DNA of 64,000 nt from an uncultured Odoribacter sp. GTDB taxonomy: Bacteria > Bacteroidota > Bacteroidia > Bacteroidales > Marinifilaceae. The notes below the pieces were generated by a model. The model made no database searches and was not told where the DNA came from. It worked only from the letters and a program-made list of their open reading frames with translations. The stretch covers positions 62,001 through 126,000 of the forward strand of contig CALUKE010000003.1 in assembly GCA_944321165.1 (NCBI GenBank), written 5' to 3'. Shown here piece by piece: positions 48,951-57,200 of this stretch. The first letter of the stretch is position 1. The number at the start of each line of letters is the position of its first letter. The translations under genes were made by a program, and so were the position numbers.

Positions 48951-51900
48951 ATGAATCGACTGATAAACCGTAAAGTACTGATTTCAATGCTCTTCATCGG
49001 CTTGACGATGATGGGATTATTTTCGTACAGATATTTGGCTATGGAACTATATCCGGATGCGGAATATCCATCCCTGAATGTCAATATCTCCACCCGTACG
49101 GAATTAGACCAAAATTATATCGAAAATCAAGCCGTCATCCCAGTAGAGGGAGTCATCAGCGGACTGGAAGGTGTGGAAGAGATTACCACTCGGATATCCA
49201 ATACGAATGCCCAAATTACGGTCTCTTTCACCAAAAACACCAACATCAAATATGCCTATTTGAAACTGGAAGAAAAAATCAAGGCACTGTCCAGCATTCC
49301 GGAAGAATTTACGATACAGGTCAACAAATCGGGAACCGGAATGGCCAGCGATCAGTTTATGACCTTACAGATTCTGGGAGACGAAGATGTCGACTATGTA
49401 CGGAATATCACCGACTCCGATATCGCTCCCATCCTGGAGAGCACGGATGGGGTCGCCTCTGTCACCGTCATGGGAGGACGCCAAAAAAGCATCGAAATCT
49501 TACTGGACAATGAGAAATGTAAAGCACTGAACATCACGGCTTCACAAATCAGCTCCTTGATCAGTCAAAACATGTCGGAAAAAACATTCGCCGGTTCTGT
49601 ATTTCAAGACAATAAACGTTTCTTCGTCAACGTCACGGCAGAATATCTGGCTACGGACGATTTGGGCAACATTGTTATTGCAGAAGGTCCAGTCTTATTA
49701 AAAGATATTGCGGATATTCACTTCGGAATCAAAGAAGAAGAATCCTATTCCCGGGTCAACGGCCAGGAAGTCATCACTTGTGTGATCTCCAAATCCCCTC
49801 TTGTCAATATCATCGACCTTTCTGAACGAATCCGCCAGGAAATCGATCAACTCAATATAGAACTGGCTTCCAAAGGCGTTTCCATCCAGGTAGATACGGA
49901 CGCTGCCGAAACCATGAATGAAAACATCAACACCATCATCAACCTGGGTATTACAGGAGCCATTCTGGCCATTTTCATTCTCTATCTGTTCCTGCGAAAC
50001 TTCAAAATCGTCACCTTTATTGCCATTGCCATTCCGATCTCCGTGTTTTCTGCTTTCTATTTTTTCTACTTTTTCGATATCAGTATCAACACGCTCACAT
50101 TAACCGGAATTGCCCTTGCTGTCGGCATGCTATTGGACAATTCGGTCGTCGTCATGGAGAACATTTTCCGCCTGCGAGCGTTGGGGGTAAACAGTCAGGA
50201 AGCCGCAGTACGGGGTACGAAAGAAGTTGCAAAAGCAGTTATCGCAGCAACCCTCACAACCATTACCGTATTTTTGCCATTTCTGTTTTCTGAGGATTTC
50301 ATTTTAAAACTGATTGGAGAACATATCGGCGTATCTATCATCACGACTCTTTTACTGTCCCTGGTGGTTGCTCTTTTACTGATTCCCATGGCAGTCAACC
50401 AGTTTATGAAAGGTCAAGGAGAAAAAGTCAATTTCAGTACGCTGTCCATTCACAGCCGACCGGTACAGATATATATCGCACTCCTGAAAATGTGTCTCCG
50501 CAAACCCACAACAGTGGTTTTCACCGCCCTATTGGTTCTGGGAATCACCGTGGCATTGTCCTTGACATTGACCCTGAACACCCTGAAAGAAATCGAAGCC
50601 GACACATTCAATGTATACATGACTTTCCCGAACGGAAATACCCTGACTCGCACCGACGAAACGGTCCGTTCCTATGAAGATCGCCTGAAAGAGATTCCGG
50701 AAATCGAACAATACAGTTCCAAAATTTATTCTACCGATGCCAGCATCACCATCAAATTAAAAGAAGACTTCGAAAAGATCAATAAAAAAACTTTGGACGA
50801 ACTAAAAGGAAACATCATCTCTCTTACAAACGGTTTGCGCATCAGCGATGTCAGTTACGAAGCCATCGAAAGCAGCGAAAACTTCCGGGGAGGTGGCGGT
50901 TCTCTGATGGGAGGAGGAGATCAGCTGCTAAAGAAAATGGGTATGGGCACCCAAAGCGAAAAGATTGTCATCAAAGGACAGGACTTCGAAAAAATGGCCA
51001 ACCTGGCAGAACTGCTGAAATTCCAGCTGGAAGAATTAGACAATATCAGCTACTCTTCGGTCAGCTCCTCCCGGGGCAAACCCGAAGCCAAAATTCTGTT
51101 CGACCAATATCTGATGGGCATTTACGACGTAACTCCCAACCAGGTCGCCACAGAGCTCAACAATTTTGCCCCTCAGAATACCACTTCGATCAAATACAAG
51201 GCCGGAGATGAAGAATACGACATCATCATCAAAGACAAACAACTGGCCGAACAGAAAGAAGAAGAAGAGGAGGAACTGGTACGCAATCTCGAAGACCTGC
51301 GCAACATGGAAGTGACCAACAGCAACAATTCGTTGACCGAATTGCGCAGTTTCAGCAACATCAATCTGACACGGGGACAAGGAAATATCTACCGGGTTAA
51401 CCAGGACAAGGAAATCACTGTAAATTATCGTTTCAATTCAGATGTCAACGAATCGAAAAACATCCTCGAAGCGGCCCGGACAGAAATCGACGAACTGGTA
51501 CAAAGTACCGACATCCCGACAGGTATTGCCGTAGAAGTCGTCCACGAAGAGGATGAAACCAGCGAATTCACTTTCCTGATCCTGGCAGCCTTTGTCATCA
51601 TTTACATGATTCTGGCTTCTGTTTTCGAATCGCTTACGGCTCCCATCGTGCTGATGTTCGCAATTCCGCTGGCAGCTATCGGTTCTCTGCTGGCCCTGTT
51701 ATTCACCAGCAATTCATTCATGAATGCGAATGTACTGATCGGTGCCATCATCCTCATCGGTATTGTCGTCAACAACAGTATTATCCTCATCGATTACACC
51801 TCTCAGCTCCGAAGACAGGGCAATCGAAAACCCCGGGCCCTGATCATTGCCGGCATCTCCAGAATACGTCCGATTCTGATCACGGCAATCACCACCATCG

Positions 51901-53693
51901 TGGCCATGTTCCCCCTGGCCATGGGACAGGGAGAATTCGTTTCCGGACTCGGAGCTCCGTTTGCCATCACAGTAATCGGAGGTCTGACCATGAGTACGTT
52001 GTTAACCTTGGTTATCATTCCGACCCTCTATTCCGGTCTGGAAGATGCCCTCCACCGTTTACGTACCCAAAGCCCGACGATGAAAATCATTCAAATAACC
52101 TTATTGATAGTAGCCATGTTCGGTATTTGGATGGGTACCAACTCCCTGATCTGGCAATTGGGATATTTTATCGGAGCCGTCATTTTGATACCGGCAGCCA
52201 CCTGGTTCATGGAAACCAGTCTGCGCCAGGCCAACAGTCGCATCATTCCCCCCGATCAGGAGATTCACATTACCATCCGGAACCTGGTAAAAATCTACGG
52301 GCGGCCCAACGAGTTCCAACGGGAATGGCAATCCGGTCAGAAGATTCGGGAACGTCTGGGAATCAAAGAAGAATACCGACAGTGGACTGATTTGCAACCA
52401 CTCGTATGGCTGATTCCGCTGGCAGGTTTTATGGTGTATTTCACCTATTTTTACCAGACTCTGGCATTCTGGGGCATTCTCTTTGCCGTTTGTACCTGGA
52501 TGCTTATTTCCAAACTTTTGAACATTGGAAAAGAATTTGTCCAGACACGCCATCATCAATGGCTTGTTCAGGGCTTCCAAATCGCCCATCTGGCTTTTTA
52601 CTACGGCTCACCCTTATTCACTCTTTGCTGGGCGACGGTGAAATTCTCGGATTCCGGAATAGCCATACTGCTGGGACTTTTCTGGTATGTGGCCATCGTT
52701 ATCCGTTATCTGTCCGAAAGAATACATAAATACAACATCAACATCGATTTAATCGACGGCCGGTTCCGAGAGTTAAAGAAAAACATCTATAAGTTGGCCA
52801 CCAAAATACCGATGATCGGTTACAAAAAACAACCCTTCAAAGCCCTGAATGCCGTTTCCATGGAAATCCATACCGGTATGTTTGGACTGTTAGGTCCCAA
52901 CGGTGCCGGAAAAACTACTCTGATGCGTATCATCTGCGGTATATTTGAACAGAGTTACGGAAAAATATTCATCAATGGCATTGATACCCAAAAAAAACGG
53001 GAAGAACTGCAGGGATTGATCGGTTACTTACCGCAGGAATTCGGTACCTATGAAAATCTGACTTCCTGGGAATTTCTGGAATATCAGGCGCTGCTGAAAG
53101 GCATCTATAATCCGCAGGTACGCAAAAAACGTATCACAGAAGTACTCGAAGCCGTCCACATGTATGAAAACAAAGACAAAAAAATCGGCGGTTTCTCGGG
53201 TGGTATGAAACAACGAATTGGCATTGCACAAACCCTGTTGAATCTCCCCCGTATTCTGGTAGTTGATGAACCGACAGCCGGCCTCGATCCCCGGGAAAGA
53301 ATCCGTTTCCGGAATTTGCTGGTAGAACTGTCTCGCAACCGGATCGTTATTTTCTCGACCCATATCATCGAAGATATTGCCAGCTCCTGTAATCAGGTTT
53401 GCGTCATCAACAAAGGTTCCTTAAAATACCATGGAACTCCGACGGACATGGTGGAAATCGCGAAAAATGTCACCTGGACTTTCGAAATCCCGGCCAGAGA
53501 ATTCGCCAAGCTACCGTCCGATCTGCTGCTTGTTCACCATATCCGTAACGGTGAAATGATCAAAGTGCGGTGTCTGTCCGAAACCCAACCGGTCCCCAAT
53601 GCCGTTCGTACTTCTCCGCTACTGGAAGATTCGTACCTGTGGCTGTTGAGAAGTGTCAAACTGGCGAACCATGAACAAATTATAACTCAATAA
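48951..53693 (+). CDS. RND pump fused to membrane segments and an ABC ATPase
   Basis: 1580 residues in one uninterrupted frame. Residues 1 to about 1040 are a complete RND pump (TM4 VGMLLDNSVVVMEN, TM10 GIVVNNSIILID, so again D-N and no Lys). Two more helices (about 1044-1085) are followed by an ABC first strand and A-loop, ITIRNLVKIYG at 1107-1117, then four helices (about 1151-1256), then the ATPase core: FKALNAVSMEI at 1296, Walker A GPNGAGKT at 1315-1322, signature GFSGGMKQR from 1414, Walker B VVDEPTAGLD with D1439 and E1440, and FSTHII. All catalytic motifs are intact. Predicted topology (12+2+4 helices) puts both ABC parts in the cytoplasm. 13 bases before the second ABC permease. Confidence 0.9.
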   Translation: MNRLINRKVLISMLFIGLTMMGLFSYRYLAMELYPDAEYPSLNVNISTRTELDQNYIENQAVIPVEGVISGLEGVEEITTRISNTNAQITVSFTKNTNIKYAYLKLEEKIKALSSIPEEFTIQVNKSGTGMASDQFMTLQILGDEDVDYVRNITDSDIAPILESTDGVASVTVMGGRQKSIEILLDNEKCKALNITASQISSLISQNMSEKTFAGSVFQDNKRFFVNVTAEYLATDDLGNIVIAEGPVLLKDIADIHFGIKEEESYSRVNGQEVITCVISKSPLVNIIDLSERIRQEIDQLNIELASKGVSIQVDTDAAETMNENINTIINLGITGAILAIFILYLFLRNFKIVTFIAIAIPISVFSAFYFFYFFDISINTLTLTGIALAVGMLLDNSVVVMENIFRLRALGVNSQEAAVRGTKEVAKAVIAATLTTITVFLPFLFSEDFILKLIGEHIGVSIITTLLLSLVVALLLIPMAVNQFMKGQGEKVNFSTLSIHSRPVQIYIALLKMCLRKPTTVVFTALLVLGITVALSLTLTLNTLKEIEADTFNVYMTFPNGNTLTRTDETVRSYEDRLKEIPEIEQYSSKIYSTDASITIKLKEDFEKINKKTLDELKGNIISLTNGLRISDVSYEAIESSENFRGGGGSLMGGGDQLLKKMGMGTQSEKIVIKGQDFEKMANLAELLKFQLEELDNISYSSVSSSRGKPEAKILFDQYLMGIYDVTPNQVATELNNFAPQNTTSIKYKAGDEEYDIIIKDKQLAEQKEEEEEELVRNLEDLRNMEVTNSNNSLTELRSFSNINLTRGQGNIYRVNQDKEITVNYRFNSDVNESKNILEAARTEIDELVQSTDIPTGIAVEVVHEEDETSEFTFLILAAFVIIYMILASVFESLTAPIVLMFAIPLAAIGSLLALLFTSNSFMNANVLIGAIILIGIVVNNSIILIDYTSQLRRQGNRKPRALIIAGISRIRPILITAITTIVAMFPLAMGQGEFVSGLGAPFAITVIGGLTMSTLLTLVIIPTLYSGLEDALHRLRTQSPTMKIIQITLLIVAMFGIWMGTNSLIWQLGYFIGAVILIPAATWFMETSLRQANSRIIPPDQEIHITIRNLVKIYGRPNEFQREWQSGQKIRERLGIKEEYRQWTDLQPLVWLIPLAGFMVYFTYFYQTLAFWGILFAVCTWMLISKLLNIGKEFVQTRHHQWLVQGFQIAHLAFYYGSPLFTLCWATVKFSDSGIAILLGLFWYVAIVIRYLSERIHKYNINIDLIDGRFRELKKNIYKLATKIPMIGYKKQPFKALNAVSMEIHTGMFGLLGPNGAGKTTLMRIICGIFEQSYGKIFINGIDTQKKREELQGLIGYLPQEFGTYENLTSWEFLEYQALLKGIYNPQVRKKRITEVLEAVHMYENKDKKIGGFSGGMKQRIGIAQTLLNLPRILVVDEPTAGLDPRERIRFRNLLVELSRNRIVIFSTHIIEDIASSCNQVCVINKGSLKYHGTPTDMVEIAKNVTWTFEIPAREFAKLPSDLLLVHHIRNGEMIKVRCLSETQPVPNAVRTSPLLEDSYLWLLRSVKLANHEQIITQ

Positions 53694-53706
53694 CTGTCGC
53701 TCCACC

Positions 53707-54411
53707 ATGAAATCCTATGTCATCGCCCCACTCAGTAAACTGACCCGATATAACATCAAAATCATATTCGGAAACAAATTCCTGTATTTTATCCTCAGTG
53801 CAGTGGGCTTCTACATCCTGACCGTTATCATCAGCCTGTTTTCCGACAACGAAATTACCATCGCCAGCGGTTACAACATGCTGTTAGTACCTTCTATTCT
53901 GCTGATCTTCTATCCGACCTGTTTCGGCATTCAGAACGACCAGGACGCCAAAATCATTGAAATCATTTTCGGTATTCCCAACTACCGTTACAAAATATGG
54001 CTCTTCCGTCTATGGATTGCTTATGTCATCTGTTTTGTCATCACTCTCCTGTTAGCAATGATCACAAATTGGATTGTCGTTGAAGTTCCTGCAGTCAAAC
54101 TAACCCTGCAAATCATGGTTCCATCGCTTTTCATCGGAATGCTCTGTTTCATGCTCAGTACCATCGTCCGCAACGGAAACGGTACAGCGGTGCTCATCAT
54201 CGTCATCGGGCTGATTCTGTTCATTCTCAACAATGTATTAGAAGTCAGCAAATGGAATGTCTTTTTGAATCCTTTCGATGTTCCTTTGGACAAAAACCCG
54301 GAAATTTTTTACAATACACTCTTTGACAATCGTATTATTGTCCTGTTGTCGGCGTTCATATTCTTGCTCGTAGGACTTTATAAAACGCAAAACAGAGAAA
54401 AATTCATTTAA
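53707..54411 (+). CDS. ABC-2 type permease
   Basis: 234 residues with six hydrophobic helices (near 26-46, 57-76, 98-119, 131-149, 157-175 and 214-230), the minimal ABC-2 permease size. It has no own ATPase gene nearby; the ATPase domain at the end of the preceding fusion protein is the natural partner, with the permease at 39930 pairing with the first ATPase. It ends 24 bases before the converging dnaG, with no visible terminator. Confidence 0.85.
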   Translation: MKSYVIAPLSKLTRYNIKIIFGNKFLYFILSAVGFYILTVIISLFSDNEITIASGYNMLLVPSILLIFYPTCFGIQNDQDAKIIEIIFGIPNYRYKIWLFRLWIAYVICFVITLLLAMITNWIVVEVPAVKLTLQIMVPSLFIGMLCFMLSTIVRNGNGTAVLIIVIGLILFILNNVLEVSKWNVFLNPFDVPLDKNPEIFYNTLFDNRIIVLLSAFIFLLVGLYKTQNREKFI

Positions 54412-54435
54412 GTCAATCGAAAAATACCCGACCCA

Positions 54436-56370
54436 TTAAATCGTCCTTTTCAGTTTTTCATTCAGGCGAGCTCGGAGCTTTATCAGTAGGTTCTTTTTCT
54501 TGATCCACTCGACCAATTGCTCCGAATCGCCGGCATTCTGGTTTTCCAGAATTTTTTCATCGGCCTCCCGACACATCAATTCGATTCGCCGGATTTTATA
54601 ATTATCGACAATTTTTGGCAATAACTCGTTCAACATCATCTCCTCACTTCGAACGGAAGCATCTCTCAACGTCCAAAGCTTACTCAGTTCATACGGTTCA
54701 CTCAGAATACCGGCGACAATTTCAGAAATAGCAACATCCGGATGACCGATAAAATATTTGGAAGGAACAAAACCGGGCGTATGAAAATTTTCCTGATATT
54801 CAGCTTGAATGCTTCTCAGACGGGGATTCAGCATTTCAAGTTCATCTTCTGCCAGTTCATGAATGATATATTCTCCCACAGTCACCGGATATGGCACCCC
54901 ATCCCGCTCTTCCACATAAAGCTCCTGCGCGCCAAAAAGAAGCAGATAACGGATCAGGACCATTTCCTCCGGATCACATGAAGAAAGCGGAGCCGTCCGC
55001 TCCGGGCTCTGTATCACCAAAGGCCTCTGAACAGGCCCTCTATAAGCCGGAGAACTGGCTTCTCCCATTTTCCCTCTCCGAATTCTGGCTATCTCCGTAT
55101 AAAGTATCTTCTCCTCCACCTTCAACTGATTGGCAGTCTCCTGTACATAAACCGAACGGGTAATACTGTCCGGTATCAAAGAAATACTTTTGACAATATC
55201 GGTTATCAGTTTGGCTCGTTCAATCGGATCATTACCCGCCTGCTCCAAAAGTAATTTGGTCTTGAAATGAATAAAATCCGTTTCGTGTGCAGTGATATAC
55301 TCCAACACCTCTTCTGCCGTATGTGCCTGCGCATAGGAATCCGGATCTTCCCCCTCCGGCAAAGACACGACCCGCACATTCAATCCCTCTTCCAATACCA
55401 GATCAATCCCACGAAGCGAAGCTTTAATGCCTGCGGCATCTCCATCGTATATGATTGTCACATTCGGAGTCAAACGCCGGATCAACCGAATCTGTTCCAA
55501 GGTCAGAGAAGTACCGGAAGAAGCCACGGTATTCTCTATGCCCTTCTGATGAAAAGAAATGACATCCAGATAACCTTCCACCAAATAACAGCGGTTGCGT
55601 TGCACAATACTCTTTTTGGCGAAAAAAATACCGTACAAAGTGCGACTTTTGTGGTAAATTTCCGATTCAGGAGAATTGAGATACTTGGCGCTCTTTTTGT
55701 CATTGGTCATAATTCGACCGCCGAAAGCAATGATCTTTCCGGCCAAATCCCGAATCGGAAACATCACCCGGGCCCGAAAACGGTCGAACAATCCCCGTTC
55801 CGACTCGATCGTCAATCCTGTTTTCAGCAAAAACTCTTTCTTATATCCTTTTTCCAAAGCCGTTTTGGTAAAACCATCCCAAGCTTCCGGACAATATCCC
55901 AAACCGAATTTTTCGATGGTCCGATCGTCCAGACCACGCCGATGAAAATAACCCAGTCCGACAGACTTTCCTTCATCGGTATGAAATAGCTGCTGCACAA
56001 AAAACTCCTCGGCAAAATTGGTCACCACCAACATACTCTCACGTTCCGAACGTTCCAGTTTTTCATGTTCGCTCAGCTCCTTTTCTTCTATGATGATATT
56101 GTATTTGGCTGCCAACCAGCGTAGTGCCTCCACATAAGAAAGCTGTTCGTGCTCCATGATGAAATTTACAGCATTACCGCCTTTCCCACAACCGAAACAT
56201 TTATAAATACCTTTGGCCGGAGAGACAGTAAAAGAACCCGTTTTTTCATTATGAAAAGGACAGCAGCCCACATAATTAACACCTCTCTTCTTCAGACTTA
56301 CAAAATCTGAAACCACCTCATAAATATTGGCTGCATCAAAAATTTTCTGTATCGTCGCCTGATCAATCAT
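54436..56370 (-). CDS. dnaG: DNA primase
   Basis: 644 residues. The CHC2 zinc finger is complete (CCPFH and YKCFGCGKGG). The N-terminal catalytic segment ends with the Toprim domain (YLVEGYLDVISF near residue 265, YDGDAAGIKA near 308). The C-terminal part (about 440-644) would bind the DnaB helicase. It synthesises RNA primers for replication. Monocistronic, converging on the ABC-RND operon. Its -7 box ends 6 bases before the ATG. Confidence 0.96.
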   Translation of the reverse strand: MIDQATIQKIFDAANIYEVVSDFVSLKKRGVNYVGCCPFHNEKTGSFTVSPAKGIYKCFGCGKGGNAVNFIMEHEQLSYVEALRWLAAKYNIIIEEKELSEHEKLERSERESMLVVTNFAEEFFVQQLFHTDEGKSVGLGYFHRRGLDDRTIEKFGLGYCPEAWDGFTKTALEKGYKKEFLLKTGLTIESERGLFDRFRARVMFPIRDLAGKIIAFGGRIMTNDKKSAKYLNSPESEIYHKSRTLYGIFFAKKSIVQRNRCYLVEGYLDVISFHQKGIENTVASSGTSLTLEQIRLIRRLTPNVTIIYDGDAAGIKASLRGIDLVLEEGLNVRVVSLPEGEDPDSYAQAHTAEEVLEYITAHETDFIHFKTKLLLEQAGNDPIERAKLITDIVKSISLIPDSITRSVYVQETANQLKVEEKILYTEIARIRRGKMGEASSPAYRGPVQRPLVIQSPERTAPLSSCDPEEMVLIRYLLLFGAQELYVEERDGVPYPVTVGEYIIHELAEDELEMLNPRLRSIQAEYQENFHTPGFVPSKYFIGHPDVAISEIVAGILSEPYELSKLWTLRDASVRSEEMMLNELLPKIVDNYKIRRIELMCREADEKILENQNAGDSEQLVEWIKKKNLLIKLRARLNEKLKRTI

Positions 56371-56375
56371 AACTA

Positions 56376-56383
56376 CAAAGGTA
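56376..56383 (-). promoter_or_regulatory. -7 element for dnaG, adjoining the start codon
   Basis: The minus strand reads TACCTTTG, a full TAnnTTTG match. Only 5 bases separate it from the ATG at 56370, so the transcript would be leaderless or nearly so. Confidence 0.5.
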
Positions 56384-56451
56384 AAAAAGTAATAAGAAAA
56401 GAAAGAGTCAAAAGATCAAAAAGTAAAAACAAGGAGAATCTTTGAAAATTT

Positions 56452-56468
56452 TACAGTATTTAACTGTA
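56452..56468 (+). promoter_or_regulatory. Candidate operator for the TetR-family regulator
   Basis: TACAGT (56452-56457) and ACTGTA (56463-56468) form a perfect inverted repeat with a 5-base spacer, 17 bases in all. It lies about 90 bases before the regulator start and just upstream of a likely promoter (AATATTTG at 56489-56496, one mismatch from the -7 consensus). Size and position fit a TetR-family site. Confidence 0.5.
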
Positions 56469-56558
56469 TCATTGGTCCAAATTGGCACAATATTTGTACT
56501 TTTACGACACACAAAAACGAAATATATTCAAAACGTTTCCTTGTGTAAAACAGTGACG

Positions 56559-57197
56559 ATGACAAAAAACGAATTCAATCAAGTTAAAGAAGAAATACTC
56601 GAAAACACATACAAGTTATTTTTGAAATACGGTATACGGAGCACTTCCATGGATGACATCTGTTTTCACCTGAAAATTTCAAAAAAAACTCTGTATCAAC
56701 ATTTTAGCAATAAAGATGATATTGTAGAACAAGTATTGACAAGCCGGCTGGAAAATCACCAGACTCAAAAAAATCTGGAAGAACTGAAACAGGAGAATTC
56801 CATCCAAAGCATGTTGATCATCCGGGATCATATCATCCAAAGCTTCAACAGCAGAATGCCGTCCAACTTATTTGATCTGAAAAAATACCACCCGGAAGTT
56901 TATCAACGTATCAATGAAAAAGAACAACTATTTATCCAGAATTTATATAATGATATTATCGAAAAAGGTGTAAAAGACGGTTATTTCCGTACAAATATCA
57001 ATAAAGAGATCCAGGTCTACCTCTTTACCAAGCAAATGTCTTTACTCGGAGATCCGGAGATAATGAGCGAATTACAATATCCGATTCCCTCGATTGTCTC
57101 AACAATCATAGAAAACATGATCCGAAGTTTTTCCACTTCGAAAGGAATACAAGAATTAGAATTATTACTAAAACAAAGAAATAATACAAATAATTGA
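56559..57197 (+). CDS. TetR/AcrR-family transcriptional regulator
   Basis: 212 residues from ATG 56559 (MTKNEFNQVKEEILEN). The frame extends 39 codons further up but this covers the promoter and operator candidates, so the short form is preferred. The N-terminal helix-turn-helix is clear (TSMDDICFHLKISKKTLYQH, then FSNKDDIVEQV). The C-terminal helical domain would bind the inducing compound. It begins the TolC-adaptor-RND operon, 3 bases ahead of tolC-like, so it very likely represses its own operon, as BmeR-type regulators do. Confidence 0.9.
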   Translation: MTKNEFNQVKEEILENTYKLFLKYGIRSTSMDDICFHLKISKKTLYQHFSNKDDIVEQVLTSRLENHQTQKNLEELKQENSIQSMLIIRDHIIQSFNSRMPSNLFDLKKYHPEVYQRINEKEQLFIQNLYNDIIEKGVKDGYFRTNINKEIQVYLFTKQMSLLGDPEIMSELQYPIPSIVSTIIENMIRSFSTSKGIQELELLLKQRNNTNN

Positions 57198-57200
57198 AAT

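Noticed and set aside
45850..53693. Assembly chimera as the explanation for two adjacent RND genes
   Set aside because: The two are clearly different in sequence and both are full length, so a duplicate-assembly artefact is unlikely; MdtB/MdtC-type pairs are known.
56442..56558. A 39-codon N-terminal extension of the TetR-family regulator
   Set aside because: It would cover the palindrome and promoter candidates and is hydrophobic and unlike the family; the ATG at 56559 gives a normal-length regulator.
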